Shown here: positions 44,558-53,825 of the stretch, piece after piece
How positions within the stretch are numbered: position 1 is the first letter of the stretch
Layout: every line of letters starts with the position of its first letter
Origin: Herbidospora solisilvae
Lineage (GTDB): Bacteria > Actinomycetota > Actinomycetes > Streptosporangiales > Streptosporangiaceae
Direction of reading: 5' to 3'
DNA length: 64,000 bases
Assembly (NCBI RefSeq): GCF_009901565.1
Contig: NZ_WXEW01000004.1
Coordinates: 620,001 to 684,000, forward strand
Made by a program: the position numbers and the translations under genes
Notes under the pieces: model-generated
Databases searched by the model: none
Told to the model about the DNA's origin: nothing
The model's input: the letters and a program-made list of their open reading frames with translations, nothing else

Positions 44558-45174
44558 CGACGCTTCTCGTGATCGCCAAGGAGCCCGTGCCGGGACGGGT
44601 GAAGACCCGGCTCACCCCGCCCTTCACCCCGGTCGAGGCCGCCGCGCTGGCCGAGGCGGCGCTGGCCGACACCCTCGCCGCGGCGCTGCGCACCCCCGCC
44701 GACCGGCACGTCCTGGTCTTGGCCGGGTCTCCCGGAGACTGGCTGCCCGCCGGTTTCGAGATCCGGCCCCAGTGCGGCGGCGGCCTGGACGAGCGCCTGG
44801 CCGCCGCGTTCGCCGCCTGCGCCGGCCCGGCCCTGCTCATCGGCATGGACACCCCACACGTCACCCCTGACCTGCTCGAACCGGCCCTGGACTTCGGCCG
44901 GCACGACGCCTGGTTCGGCCCCGCCGACGACGGCGGCTTCTGGGCGCTCGGCCTCGGAGATCCCGATCCGGCGCTGCTGCTCGGCGTGCCCATGTCGGTC
45001 GCCGAGACCGGCGCCGTCCAGCTCGCCCGGCTGCGCGACAAGGGCCTGCGGGTCGGCGGGCTGCCGGCCCTGCGCGACGTCGACACGGCGGCCGACGCCC
45101 GCGTGGTGGCCGAGCAGGCGCCGTGCACCCTCTTCGCCGAGCTGCACGCCCGGCTCCGGACGCCCGCCCGATGA
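44554..45174 (+). CDS. TIGR04282/DUF2064 family nucleotidyltransferase-like protein
   Basis: The 206-residue protein starts MTTLLVIAKEPVPGRVKTRL, the hallmark of the DUF2064/TIGR04282 family, which has a GT-A-like nucleotidyltransferase fold related to CofC/MobA. LIGMDTPHVTPD and WFGPADDGGFWALGL follow as expected. Function is unknown; it commonly neighbours GT2 genes, as here. ATGA overlaps on both sides. Confidence 0.88.
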   Translation: MTTLLVIAKEPVPGRVKTRLTPPFTPVEAAALAEAALADTLAAALRTPADRHVLVLAGSPGDWLPAGFEIRPQCGGGLDERLAAAFAACAGPALLIGMDTPHVTPDLLEPALDFGRHDAWFGPADDGGFWALGLGDPDPALLLGVPMSVAETGAVQLARLRDKGLRVGGLPALRDVDTAADARVVAEQAPCTLFAELHARLRTPAR

Positions 45175-46544
45175 CGGCGGCTCGCCGCACGCCCATCGGA
45201 GCGGCAACGACACCTGACGAGACGTCGAGGCCCGGCACGGTGAGACGCACCGTCGCCCTGCTGGCCGCCCTGGTCGCCGCGCTGGCCCTCACCGTCACCC
45301 GGACCGGGCAACTGGCCGACCCCGCCGGGCTGATCGGCTGGTACGCGGTCTGCTGGGCGCTGTTCGCGGCGGCGGCATGGTCGCTGCGGCGGGTGCCGCC
45401 GAAGAAGGCGGCCGTGCTGGTGGTGGCGGGCGGGCTCGCGGTGGGCACGGTGGGGCTGCTGGAGCCGCCGCGCACCAGCACCGACTCCTACCGCTACGCC
45501 TGGGACGGGCGGGTGCAGGCCGCCGGGATCTCCCCCTACGACCACCCGCCGATCGCCGAGGAACTGGCCGGACTGCGCGACGACTGGTTGTTCACCGACG
45601 GGCCGATCTGCCGGACGGCCTACATGTCGTGGTTGTGGGGCGGCGGCTGCACCCGCATCAACCGGCCGCGTGTGCCGACCATCTATCCCCCGGTGTCGGA
45701 GGCCTACTTCCTGGCCGTGCACACCCTGTCTCCGCCGGGGTCCCGTCACAAGCCGTTGCAGGTGGGCGGCCTGCTGCTGGCCACGGCGACGACGCTGCTG
45801 CTGGTGCGGCAGGCCGGCGCCAAAGCCTGCCTGTGGGCGTGGTGCCCGGCGGTGCCGATCGAGGCGGTCAACAACGCCCACGCCGACGTGCTGGCGGTCT
45901 TCCTGGCGGTGGCGGCGCTCGCCCTGGTGGCGCGGCGGCGTGCCGCCGGAGGGGCGCTGCTCGGCGGGGCCGTCGCCGCGAAGTTCTTTCCCGCCGTCCT
46001 GCTGCCCGGCGCGCTGTCGGGGGTACGCCGCCCGCGCGACGCCATGGCCGTCCTGGTGCCGGCCGCCCTCGTGGTGGTCCTCGCCTATCTGCCGTACGTG
46101 CTGGCCTCGGAGGCGTCGGTGTTCGGCTACCTGGGCGGGTACGCGTCCGAGGAGGGCTACTCGACCGGGTCCGACGGGCGGTACGGGCTGGTCCGGCTGC
46201 TGGTGCCCGACGCCTGGGCGCTGCCGGTGGTCGTGCTGGCGATGGGGGCCGTGGCGGCGTACACGATCAGGAAGGGGGATCCGGCGCGGCCCTGGCAGGG
46301 CGGGCTGGTCGTGACCGGGACCGCGTTCCTGCTGCTCACGCCCGGCTACTCCTGGTATGCCCTGCTGCTCGTCGCCCTGGTCGCCCTCGACGGGCGCTGG
46401 GAATGGCTCGGCGTGGCCGCCGCGGGGGCGGTCGCCTACGTGACCGGGCTGGGCACGATCGCCTACGCGCTGGCGGCGCTGGGAGTGCTGGCGGGCTGGG
46501 CGGTGCGGACGTCGGCCCGCACCGCCCCGGCCCTCGCCTACTGA
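45171..46544 (+). CDS. Polytopic GT87-like mannosyltransferase-family membrane protein
   Basis: The 457-residue membrane protein has about eleven hydrophobic segments and an early extracytoplasmic loop with DSYRYAWDGRVQAAGISPYDHPP. This resembles the catalytic loop of GT87/GT-C polyprenyl-phosphate-mannose-dependent mannosyltransferases. IYPPVSEAYF and a later NAHADVLAVFLAVAALAL are also typical. It probably transfers a sugar outside the membrane using a lipid donor made by the upstream GT2. Its stop overlaps the convergent oxidoreductase by 7 bp. Confidence 0.8.
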   Translation: MTAARRTPIGAATTPDETSRPGTVRRTVALLAALVAALALTVTRTGQLADPAGLIGWYAVCWALFAAAAWSLRRVPPKKAAVLVVAGGLAVGTVGLLEPPRTSTDSYRYAWDGRVQAAGISPYDHPPIAEELAGLRDDWLFTDGPICRTAYMSWLWGGGCTRINRPRVPTIYPPVSEAYFLAVHTLSPPGSRHKPLQVGGLLLATATTLLLVRQAGAKACLWAWCPAVPIEAVNNAHADVLAVFLAVAALALVARRRAAGGALLGGAVAAKFFPAVLLPGALSGVRRPRDAMAVLVPAALVVVLAYLPYVLASEASVFGYLGGYASEEGYSTGSDGRYGLVRLLVPDAWALPVVVLAMGAVAAYTIRKGDPARPWQGGLVVTGTAFLLLTPGYSWYALLLVALVALDGRWEWLGVAAAGAVAYVTGLGTIAYALAALGVLAGWAVRTSARTAPALAY

Positions 46545-47368
46545 GCCAGCGCCTCGCGCAGCGTGACGGGCGGGCGGCCGATCAGCTTCGCCAGGTCGTC
46601 GCCCGACGTCGCCAGGTTGCCCCCAGCGATCCCGAGGTCGATGCCGACCACGAAGTCGGCGACGTGGCCGGGCAGCCCGGCGCCCGTGAGGACCTCGCGG
46701 TACTGCTCGCCGGTCAGCGGCGTGTACCCGACCGGTTTCCCGGAGACCTCGGTGACCAGCTCGGTCAGGCCGGCCAGTGTGAACACCTCGGCGGCCAGTT
46801 CGTAGACGCCCTTGTCCGGCTCGCCGGTGAGCACCGCCGCGGCGGCGTCGGCGAGGTCGGCGCGGGCCGCCGCGCCGATCGGACCGTCACCGGCCGCCCC
46901 CGCGACCCCGTGTTCCAGGTAGGCGGGCAGCTGGGCGGTGTAGACCTCGTAGTAGAACCCGTTGCGCAGGAAGACCGGCCGCAGCCCCGAGTCGGTCAGC
47001 AGCTTCTCGGTGGCCCGGTGGTCTTCGGCCAGGTCCATCGTGGAGGTGGCGGCGTTCAGGATGCTCGTGTACGCCACCAGCTCCACCCCCGCGTCGACGG
47101 CGGCGGCCACGACGTTGGCGTGCTGCGCCTGCCGCCGTCCCGGCTCCGACCCCGACACGAACAGCAGCCGCGATGCCCCGGCGAAGGCCTCGCGCAATGC
47201 GCCGGCGTCCTCGTAGTCGGCCCTGCGGATCTCCACGCCCAGGTCGGCGGCCTTCTCGATCTGGCGTCCGGTGCCCCGGATCTCCCCGGCGGGCACCCCG
47301 CGGCGCAGCAGGCTCTCGATGGCGAGCCGTCCGAAGGGTCCGGTGGCGCCGGTGACGACGTAGGTCAT
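46538..47368 (-). CDS. NmrA-like NAD(P)-dependent oxidoreductase (QOR2 type)
   Basis: The 276-residue atypical SDR starts TYVVTGATGPFGRLAIESLL (GxxGxxG motif). It carries LLFVSGSEPGRRQAQHANVVAAAVDAGV and YTSILNA, like E. coli QOR2 (YtfG) quinone reductase. ATG 47368 has AGAGGGAG 5 bp upstream; an in-frame ATG at 47383 is less likely. It is divergent from an HxlR regulator, the arrangement of QorR-controlled quinone reductases. Confidence 0.85.
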   Translation of the reverse strand: MTYVVTGATGPFGRLAIESLLRRGVPAGEIRGTGRQIEKAADLGVEIRRADYEDAGALREAFAGASRLLFVSGSEPGRRQAQHANVVAAAVDAGVELVAYTSILNAATSTMDLAEDHRATEKLLTDSGLRPVFLRNGFYYEVYTAQLPAYLEHGVAGAAGDGPIGAAARADLADAAAAVLTGEPDKGVYELAAEVFTLAGLTELVTEVSGKPVGYTPLTGEQYREVLTGAGLPGHVADFVVGIDLGIAGGNLATSGDDLAKLIGRPPVTLREALAQ

Positions 47369-47382
47369 CTCGCTCCCTCTCA

Positions 47383-47444
47383 TTACGATGTAACGGGGGC
47401 AACAGGGCAGGTCAGGTCATGCTTCCCGATCGATAGGGGGCACC
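47383..47444. promoter_or_regulatory. Divergent promoter region with TTAC-N3-GTAA repeat
   Basis: TTACGATGTAA (47383-47393) is an inverted repeat TTAC-N3-GTAA located between the oxidoreductase and HxlR starts. HxlR/DUF24 regulators bind short inverted repeats of this general size, so it is a candidate operator for both genes. Confidence 0.4.
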
Positions 47445-47849
47445 TTGAAGTGCAGTACTCACCTGGAGGATAGTGAGCAGGTGGACAGCCTGAGAGACTG
47501 CGCGAGCCGCCAGGTGCTCGACCGGATCGGCGACGCGTGGAGCGTGCTGATCGTGACCCAGCTGCGGGCCGGCCCGCTGCGCTTCACCGAACTGGCCCGG
47601 AAAATGGACGGCGTCACCCCGAAGATGCTCACCCAGACGCTGCGCGGCCTCGAACGCGACGGCCTGGTGACCCGGACCGTCCACGCGGTGGTGCCGCCCC
47701 GGGTCGACTACGAATTGACCCCGCTCGGGCGCAGCCTCGAAGGCGTGGTCGACGCCATCACGGCGTGGGCCGACTCGCACATCGGCGACGTCCTGGCCGC
47801 CCGCGGCTCCTACGACTCGAAGGCGTCGACGGCGAAGAACCGGTCGTGA
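47445..47849 (+). CDS. HxlR (DUF24)-family regulator, QorR-like
   Basis: The 134-residue winged-helix protein contains RDCASRQVLDRIGDAWSVLIVTQL with the conserved redox-sensing Cys (residue 19). PLRFTELARKMDGVTPKMLTQTLRGLERDGLV and DYELTPLGRSL complete the family pattern. DUF24 proteins of this kind sense quinones or diamide through that Cys. TTG 47445 has GGGGG just upstream; GTG 47481 is a shorter alternative. Its 3' end overlaps the convergent lipoprotein gene by 40 bp, a rather large overlap. Confidence 0.85.
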   Translation: MKCSTHLEDSEQVDSLRDCASRQVLDRIGDAWSVLIVTQLRAGPLRFTELARKMDGVTPKMLTQTLRGLERDGLVTRTVHAVVPPRVDYELTPLGRSLEGVVDAITAWADSHIGDVLAARGSYDSKASTAKNRS

Positions 47850-48262
47850 CCACCGCATCCCGAGGGGATGTCGGCGCCCGCGAGCCACGAACCGCCCTGC
47901 TTGAAGGTGTCGCCGTCGAGGATCTCGCCCTTGCCCGGGACCCGCACGCCGCGCCGCCCGTCCGCCGCGCGGACGGGCGTGGTGTCCTTCGGCCAGACCG
48001 GGACGACGGTCGTGTCACGGGTGACGGCGACGAGGCACGACTCCTTCTCCAGCCACGTCAGCCGGGCCTTCAGCGAGCCGAGATTCGACGATTCCAGGTC
48101 GTGGACGACAATCGCCGGATCAGCGCCGATATGACAGAAGAACGACGTACACGAAAGCGCTGAATTCGGGCGCTGCACCGGCACTTCAACGGCGGAATCA
48201 GCGGCACTACAGGCCGAAACGCCCATTACACCGGCGAATACCGCGATTAGTGTCGGCCTCAT
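47810..48262 (-). CDS. Lipoprotein of unknown function
   Basis: The 150-residue protein has a lipoprotein signal (LIAVFAGVMGVSAC, Cys18). Three more cysteines lie at LSCTSFFC and ESCLV, which may form disulfides. A conserved-looking C-terminal segment follows: GKGEILDGDTFKQGGSWLAG then GCGGHDRFFAVDAFES. No family is recognised. GGGAGG precedes the ATG by 11 bp. A degenerate copy of its C-terminus occurs upstream at 48324-48431. Confidence 0.7.
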   Translation of the reverse strand: MRPTLIAVFAGVMGVSACSAADSAVEVPVQRPNSALSCTSFFCHIGADPAIVVHDLESSNLGSLKARLTWLEKESCLVAVTRDTTVVPVWPKDTTPVRAADGRRGVRVPGKGEILDGDTFKQGGSWLAGADIPSGCGGHDRFFAVDAFES

Positions 48263-48323
48263 TGGTAGCGCCTCCCGCTGCTCGATTAGCGCCACCTTAA
48301 CGGGCGGTCCGCCGAACGCGGCC

Positions 48324-48431
48324 GAATTCGAAACTGTCATTGGCGAAGAATCCGTCATGCCGGCCTCGACGTCCGGCCGAGCCCTCGTCGCCGCCCGCGC
48401 CAAAGGTCTCAATTCCATCATTCAGCGTCAA
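48324..48431 (-). pseudogene. Decayed duplicate of the lipoprotein C-terminus
   Basis: Minus-strand translation gives LNDGIETFGAGGDEGSAGRR and GRHDGFFANDSFEFG, which aligns with the end of the lipoprotein just downstream (LDGDTFKQGGSWLAGADIPS and GGHDRFFAVDAFES). The DNA also matches (for example GGCGAAGAA followed by CGTC). No signal peptide, Cys-rich part or start is found for this copy, so it appears to be a remnant of a tandem duplication. Confidence 0.45.
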
Positions 48432-48499
48432 ACCGACGCGGGCCCTGCTTACGCTCTGTCCGCAGCTGATGGAGCTCACGGCGAGGGGCGACGGAGTCC

Positions 48500-50380
48500 A
48501 TGAGTCCTTCGGGGGACGCAGAGCTCGGCACCAGAGAGGGCGCACGCGACGGCTCCGACGCCCGGGTCGCCGCCGTGATCGCCCTGCTCGGCATCCTCCC
48601 CGAGATCGCGCTGGCGGTGACCGGCGCCGAACTCGCGGCCCGCTGGTTCGTCCGGATCGCCATCGGCGTCATCCTGGTCGCGGCGGTCTACCGTCCGGTG
48701 CGCGACCGGTGGCGGCGCAGGGCCGCCCGGCTTCCGCGCTGGTGGCCGCGCGGAGAGGGGTCCAGCAGGTCGCGGCGGCTGATCGCCCGGGTGTGGCCGT
48801 CGGTGCGGATGGGCGCGGCGGGCGTCGTGGCCGGGGGCATGGTGCTGGCGCTGGCGCAGACGGCGCCCGCCGGCGGGCGGCTCTTCCAGGCCTACTTCGG
48901 GTCGTGCCCGATGCCGCGCGAGCTCGTGCTGAGCGTGCCGTCGTACGACGTCCCGGCGTTCGGCCTGCTCGCGCGGGAGTTCACCGACGACCGGGCCGTG
49001 AACCGGTGCGCCGAGACCCGGCTGAAGGTCGTCGCCTCACCACCGGTCACCGGTCTCCTGACCGCGCTGCGCAACGGCTGGCGCACCCCCGACGGCGTCC
49101 GGCTGATCGGCCCCCGCCCCGACCTGGTCGTCGTCGAGAGCCGGGACATCGCCGATCTGCTCGTCGAGGGCGGCGTGGTCGCCGAGGACGTCGGCCAGGT
49201 CGGACACGCGGAGATCGCGGTGGGCATTCCGGAGACGCTGCGCAATCAGGTCGAGCGCGAGACCGGCGGCGTCTCGCTCGATTCGGTGCTCCGGTTCTAC
49301 GCCGGCCCGGGCCGGAACTTCGCCCGGCCCGATCCGCTCATCACCGGTATCGGGCTGACGGCCACGGCCGGGCTGAACGCGCGCCGCGTCTTCCCGAATG
49401 CCGAGGCGGCCGAGGACAGGATGCGGGAACTGCCGGAGGAGATGGGCGACGCCTTCTGGAAGGACCAGTCGGATCCCGTTTCCCTGTTGTGCAATCTGCA
49501 GCGCGACTACGAATCGCGGCGCAACAGCCTGCTGCGCCGATCCGCGTTCATGCTGCCGCGCCACATCATGGAGGACTACAACAACCGGACCGGCCAGATC
49601 TGCCCGGGCGGCGACCAGAATCGCGGCCGGTTGTGGATTCCCGACATTCCGTCCCTGGCCGTGCTCGACTACCGGGCGATCCGGCCGGCCTGGCCCGACC
49701 GCGAGAGCGCCGGGAGGAACGCGGCCGTCCGCGAACTGGCCGGGTGGTTGCGGTCGCGGGTGGCCACGCCCAGTCCCGGGGCGGGCCCCGCGCCGGGCGG
49801 CGGCGCGCTGGCCGCGACGATGGCGGCGATCGGGCGACGGGAGCAGCGGCTCGACCTGGCCCTGGTGCTCGACGGGTCGGGCTCGATGCAGCGGCACCTG
49901 CCGGTGACGGTGCGGTCGGTCGGCGAGATCGTCGACGCCCTCCGGCCCACCGACCGGATCTCGGTGGACATCGCACGCCGACCGTCCAGAGACGGCCGCC
50001 CGCAGATCTACAACGCCTATCCCTCCGACCTCGCCGGCTCACAGGGCGACCAGATCGTCGGCTACCTGGGACAGTGGACGCCGCGCGACTGGGACCTCGA
50101 CGCGGCCTCGACCATCGCGGCCATGGGGAACCGGCCCATGGACGTCATGGTGATCGTGACCGACACCAGCCCGGGGAAGCAGGCCGACCTCCGCCGCATC
50201 ACCGCCGAGGTCGTCGAGCAGGCGACCGGCAAACCGAGCGACGCCCCGGTCTACATCGTCAACGTCGGCGACACCGCCTGCCCGCCCGCCCTGCGGTCCG
50301 GCGAGGGCGCCGTCTTCTGCGTGGACGCCGCCGCCTTCGACGTCACCACGGCCCTCGACCGCCTCAGGGAGCTCCGATGA
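48500..50380 (+). CDS. Membrane-anchored solute-binding-like plus von Willebrand factor A domain protein
   Basis: The 626-residue protein has about three N-terminal membrane segments (within 22-68 and 100-122). A large extracytoplasmic region follows (about 130-430) with a type-2 periplasmic-binding-like layout: ELVLSVPSYDVPAFGLLAREF, then RPDLVVVESRDIADLLV. The C-terminal VWA domain (about 450-626) carries the MIDAS motif LVLDGSGSM near 455-463 and a later TDTSPGK. Such proteins probably bind a metal-dependent ligand outside the cell. The stop overlaps the next gene (ATGA), which encodes a related binding protein, so they likely form a complex. Function not known. Confidence 0.78.
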   Translation: MSPSGDAELGTREGARDGSDARVAAVIALLGILPEIALAVTGAELAARWFVRIAIGVILVAAVYRPVRDRWRRRAARLPRWWPRGEGSSRSRRLIARVWPSVRMGAAGVVAGGMVLALAQTAPAGGRLFQAYFGSCPMPRELVLSVPSYDVPAFGLLAREFTDDRAVNRCAETRLKVVASPPVTGLLTALRNGWRTPDGVRLIGPRPDLVVVESRDIADLLVEGGVVAEDVGQVGHAEIAVGIPETLRNQVERETGGVSLDSVLRFYAGPGRNFARPDPLITGIGLTATAGLNARRVFPNAEAAEDRMRELPEEMGDAFWKDQSDPVSLLCNLQRDYESRRNSLLRRSAFMLPRHIMEDYNNRTGQICPGGDQNRGRLWIPDIPSLAVLDYRAIRPAWPDRESAGRNAAVRELAGWLRSRVATPSPGAGPAPGGGALAATMAAIGRREQRLDLALVLDGSGSMQRHLPVTVRSVGEIVDALRPTDRISVDIARRPSRDGRPQIYNAYPSDLAGSQGDQIVGYLGQWTPRDWDLDAASTIAAMGNRPMDVMVIVTDTSPGKQADLRRITAEVVEQATGKPSDAPVYIVNVGDTACPPALRSGEGAVFCVDAAAFDVTTALDRLRELR

Positions 50381-51732
50381 CCCGCCGCAGGCATCCCGTG
50401 TGGCCGTTCGTCATCGGCTTCACGCTGACCGTCGCCTTCAGCGCGGCGACGTCGCTCGTGAACCAGGCCCCGGCCACCGGCTGCCCGGGGAACGCCGACG
50501 AGATCACCGTGGCCGCGGGCTACGACGACAGCATGGACCGCACCCAGCGCGGCGTGGTCAGCGCGTGGAACGACCGCGGCCACACGGCCCGGTACGTCGA
50601 GATCTCCCGCATCCCCGACGAGGCCCGCGCCGAGATGGCCGCCACCGACCAGGACGGCGCGTGCCCCTACGACGTCCTGATCCTCGACGTCGCCCACCTC
50701 GCCGAGTTCGTCGCCAACGGCTACGCCTCCCCCGTCGAACTCCCCCACCAGGCCTTCATGGCCAAGTCCGTCGCCGCCGGCCGGATCGACGGGACGCAGT
50801 ACGGCGTCCCGTTCGCCGCCGACGTGCCGCTCGCCTACTCGATCGGCGCGACCGACACGCTGGTGTCGCGGATCTGGGGCGAGGGAACGTCCGGCGGGAA
50901 GCCGCCGGGCAGGGCGCTGACCCAGCTCGACGACTACGAGGGCGCGATGGTCAACCTCGTGGAGGCGATCGGCCCGGAGATCGTGCCGCTGCTGTCCGAC
51001 CCCGGCGACATGCCCGGCGGCGCCGACCTGCGTGAGGTCGTGGCGCCCCGCCTGGAGGCGTGGCGGGAGGCGCTGAAGACCGGCCTGATCGACGGCGGCT
51101 CGCTGGACCACTCCGAGAGCGACACCCTGCGCGCCTTCCGCAGCGCCCGCCCGTCGGCCCCGATGGTCATGCGCCACTGGCCGTCGGTGTTCCGCTCGCT
51201 CTGGCTCGACAGCCGGTTCCGCGACGCCGACGGCGAGCTCACCTTCTCCTACCGGCCGCTCCCCCGGGGCGGCGTCCTCGGCGGTTCGGTGCTGGTCATC
51301 TCCCCCAAGACCCGCAACCGGGCCGCCGCGGAGCGCCTGGTCGAACACCTGACGACGCCGGCGGTCCAGGCGAGGCTGTTCGCCTGCGGCAGCTACGCGC
51401 CGGTGCTCGCCGCCGCCTACGAGGTGCGCGAGTACGAGACCCGCCAGTTCACCGAGGCCCTCACGTGCCTGCGCGGCGACGCCGAGGAGCCGGAGAGTCT
51501 CGTCGCGGAGTTCGGCGACTTCGCCCTGACCGTCCGCCGCGCGATGGACGGGGCCCTGCTGCGCCCCCAGGTCCCCTACTACAGCCGCCTGAGCGAGGTG
51601 TTCCGCGCCTGCGCGCTGACCGTATTGCGCTCGGCCGCCCCACGTGAGGCCGCCTTCTACGACGAGTTCGCCGACCGCCTCCGGGCCGCGGCGGCGGGCC
51701 GGCTGCCCGGCGACGGCTCGGCCTGCGGCTGA
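50377..51732 (+). CDS. Membrane-anchored extracellular solute-binding-like protein
   Basis: The 451-residue protein has a single N-terminal membrane anchor ([20 protein letters not shown]). An extracytoplasmic domain similar to ABC sugar-binding proteins follows, with [50 protein letters not shown] and a [17 protein letters not shown] segment. No lipobox and no ABC permease or ATPase genes are nearby, so it is unlikely to serve ordinary import. It is translationally coupled to the VWA partner. Confidence 0.75.
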   Translation: MTRRRHPVWPFVIGFTLTVAFSAATSLVNQAPATGCPGNADEITVAAGYDDSMDRTQRGVVSAWNDRGHTARYVEISRIPDEARAEMAATDQDGACPYDVLILDVAHLAEFVANGYASPVELPHQAFMAKSVAAGRIDGTQYGVPFAADVPLAYSIGATDTLVSRIWGEGTSGGKPPGRALTQLDDYEGAMVNLVEAIGPEIVPLLSDPGDMPGGADLREVVAPRLEAWREALKTGLIDGGSLDHSESDTLRAFRSARPSAPMVMRHWPSVFRSLWLDSRFRDADGELTFSYRPLPRGGVLGGSVLVISPKTRNRAAAERLVEHLTTPAVQARLFACGSYAPVLAAAYEVREYETRQFTEALTCLRGDAEEPESLVAEFGDFALTVRRAMDGALLRPQVPYYSRLSEVFRACALTVLRSAAPREAAFYDEFADRLRAAAAGRLPGDGSACG

Positions 51733-51742
51733 ATGGGCGATC

Positions 51743-52414
51743 ATGACCGGAATGAACACGCGTTTCCTCGCCATCCCCGACCTGTCCGGGACCCCGTCCG
51801 TGGCCGTCGTGGTCGACGTCATGCGGGCCTTCACCGTCGCCGCCTGGGCCTTCGCCCGGGGAGCGGAGAAGATCGTGCTGGCCGGGTCGCTGGAGGAGGC
51901 CCTGGCGCTCAAGGCCGCCCACCCCGGCTGGCTGGCGCTCAAGGACGGCCCTGCCGCGCCCGGCTTCGACCTGGTCAACTCACCGGGCCTGCTGCGGCAG
52001 GCCGACCTGGGCGGACGGACCGTCGTCCAGAAGACCACGGCGGGCACCGTCGGCGTCCTCGCGGTCGGGGAGGCCCCGCTGGTGTTGTGCGCGAGCTTCG
52101 TCGTGGCCGAGGCGACGGCGCGGCTCCTGCGGGGCCACGAGAGCGTCACGTTCGTGGTCACCGGCGAGGACGGTCAGGCCGACGAGGACCTGGCGTGCGC
52201 GCAGTACATCGCCCGCCGAGCCGCCGGGGACGAGACGGATCCCGCGGAGTTCCTCCACCGCGCGGGCACGTCGCGGGCCGCCGCCGAACTAGCCGAGGGG
52301 GTACGGCAGGGGGTGCACCCCGACGACGTCGCGCTGTGCCTGGAACTCGACCGGTTCCCCTTCGCCATGGTCGCGCGCAGGGAGGACTCGCTCATGGTGC
52401 TGCGCCCTCAGTGA
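51743..52414 (+). CDS. ComB-like (2-phosphosulfolactate phosphatase family) protein
   Basis: The 223-residue protein shows the ComB pattern [23 protein letters not shown], then a central [10 protein letters not shown] and [17 protein letters not shown]. ComB makes sulfolactate for coenzyme M in methanogens, but actinobacteria lack that pathway, so the real substrate here is unknown. ATG 51743 and ATG 51752 are both possible. The last 7 bp overlap convergent gadB. Confidence 0.8.
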   Translation: MTGMNTRFLAIPDLSGTPSVAVVVDVMRAFTVAAWAFARGAEKIVLAGSLEEALALKAAHPGWLALKDGPAAPGFDLVNSPGLLRQADLGGRTVVQKTTAGTVGVLAVGEAPLVLCASFVVAEATARLLRGHESVTFVVTGEDGQADEDLACAQYIARRAAGDETDPAEFLHRAGTSRAAAELAEGVRQGVHPDDVALCLELDRFPFAMVARREDSLMVLRPQ

Positions 52415-53778
52415 TGGAAGCCCATCGCCTTCATGTCCCGGTGCATCGGATGCGGCTGCGTCTCCAGCTCCGGCAGCACCCGCTCCAGGTCGGCCAGCAG
52501 CAGATCGGCCAGGTCGTGGGTGAACCCGTTGCGCACCACGATCCGCAGCACCGCCAGGTCCTCCCGGTCCTTCGGGAACGTGTACGCGGGCACCAGCCAC
52601 CCCCGCTCCCGCAACCGCCGAGACACGTCGAACACGTCGAAGGCGGTCACCGACTCGGCGGTCGTGAACGCGAACACCGGCAACTGGTCGCCCCGCGAGA
52701 TCAGCCGGAACACCCCCATCTCGCCGATCTTCCGCGACAGGTGGGTGGCCACCGCCCGTGAGATGCCCTGGACCTCCTGGTAGCCCCTCCGCCCGAGCCG
52801 CAGGAAGTTGTAGTACTGCGCCACGACCTCGGCTCCTGGCCGGGAGAAGTTCAGCGCGAAGGTCGGCATGTTCCCGCCGAGGTAGTTGACCCGGAAGATC
52901 AGCTCCTCCGGCAGGCAGGAGGTGTGCCGCCACAACACCCAGCCGACCCCGGGGTAGACCAGCCCGTACTTGTGCCCCGAGGTGTTGATGGACGCCACCC
53001 GCGGCAGCCGGAAGTCCCACACCAGACCGCTGTCGAGGAAGGGCGCGACCATCGCGCCGGAGGCGCCGTCGACGTGCACGGGGATGTCCCACCCCCGGGC
53101 CTCCTGCAGGGCGTCGAGGGCGCCGCAGATGTCCGCGACCGGTTCGTAGGACCCGTCGAAGGTCGAGCCGAGGACGGCCACCACGCCGATGGTGTTCTCG
53201 TCGCAGTACTTGACGGCCTCCTCGGCCGTGAGGTGGAAACGCTCCCCCGACAGGGGCACCAGCCGGGGCTCGACCTCCCAGTAGCGGCAGAACTTCTCCC
53301 AGCACACCTGGACGTTGGCCCCCATGACCAGGTTGGGCCGCCCCGGGCCGGACCAGCGGCGCTTCAACGCCATCCCGGCCAGCATGCAGGCCTCGCTCGA
53401 CCCGGTCGTGGAGGTGCCGATCACGTCGGACGGCGACGGCGCGTTCCACAGGTCGGCCAGGATGCAGACGCAGCGCCGCTCGAACTCCGCCGTCTGCGGG
53501 TACTCGTCCTTGTCGATCATGTTCTTGTCGGCGCACTCGGCCATCAGCCGGGCGGCCTGCGGCTCCATCCACGTCGTCACGAACGTGGCCAGGTTGAGCC
53601 GGGCGTTCCCGTCGAGCATCAGCTCGTCGTGGACGAACTGCCATGCCGCCTCGGCGGGCACCGGCGTGTCGAAGAGCCGGTGGGTGGGGGCGGTCAGGTC
53701 GAGACCCAGCGCCGTGACCGGGTTGACCGATCGCGACGCCGGGTGTTTGTGGTGCGCGTGTCCGGAGTGCAACGCCAT
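52408..53778 (-). CDS. gadB: Glutamate decarboxylase
   Basis: PLP enzyme converting glutamate to GABA with proton consumption. The 456-residue protein matches GadA/B along its length: [29 protein letters not shown]-type N-terminal region, [32 protein letters not shown] and the PLP lysine in [12 protein letters not shown] (near residue 270). The N-terminus is His-rich (HSGHAHHKH) and the C-terminus ends GFHH, as in pH-regulated GADs whose tail plugs the active site. No antiporter (gadC) gene is adjacent. Confidence 0.93.
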   Translation of the reverse strand: MALHSGHAHHKHPASRSVNPVTALGLDLTAPTHRLFDTPVPAEAAWQFVHDELMLDGNARLNLATFVTTWMEPQAARLMAECADKNMIDKDEYPQTAEFERRCVCILADLWNAPSPSDVIGTSTTGSSEACMLAGMALKRRWSGPGRPNLVMGANVQVCWEKFCRYWEVEPRLVPLSGERFHLTAEEAVKYCDENTIGVVAVLGSTFDGSYEPVADICGALDALQEARGWDIPVHVDGASGAMVAPFLDSGLVWDFRLPRVASINTSGHKYGLVYPGVGWVLWRHTSCLPEELIFRVNYLGGNMPTFALNFSRPGAEVVAQYYNFLRLGRRGYQEVQGISRAVATHLSRKIGEMGVFRLISRGDQLPVFAFTTAESVTAFDVFDVSRRLRERGWLVPAYTFPKDREDLAVLRIVVRNGFTHDLADLLLADLERVLPELETQPHPMHRDMKAMGFHH

Positions 53779-53825
53779 GCTCGATGTCTATCAGTCATCG
53801 AGCGCTCACTTCGGGTAAGGCGCGC

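Noticed and set aside
48340-51732. A 1130-codon open frame over the VWA/solute-binding locus
   Set aside because: Its first part is a GC-rich shadow frame of the VWA gene with Arg/Pro/Gly-biased composition; only the end in this frame is the real solute-binding gene starting at 50377.
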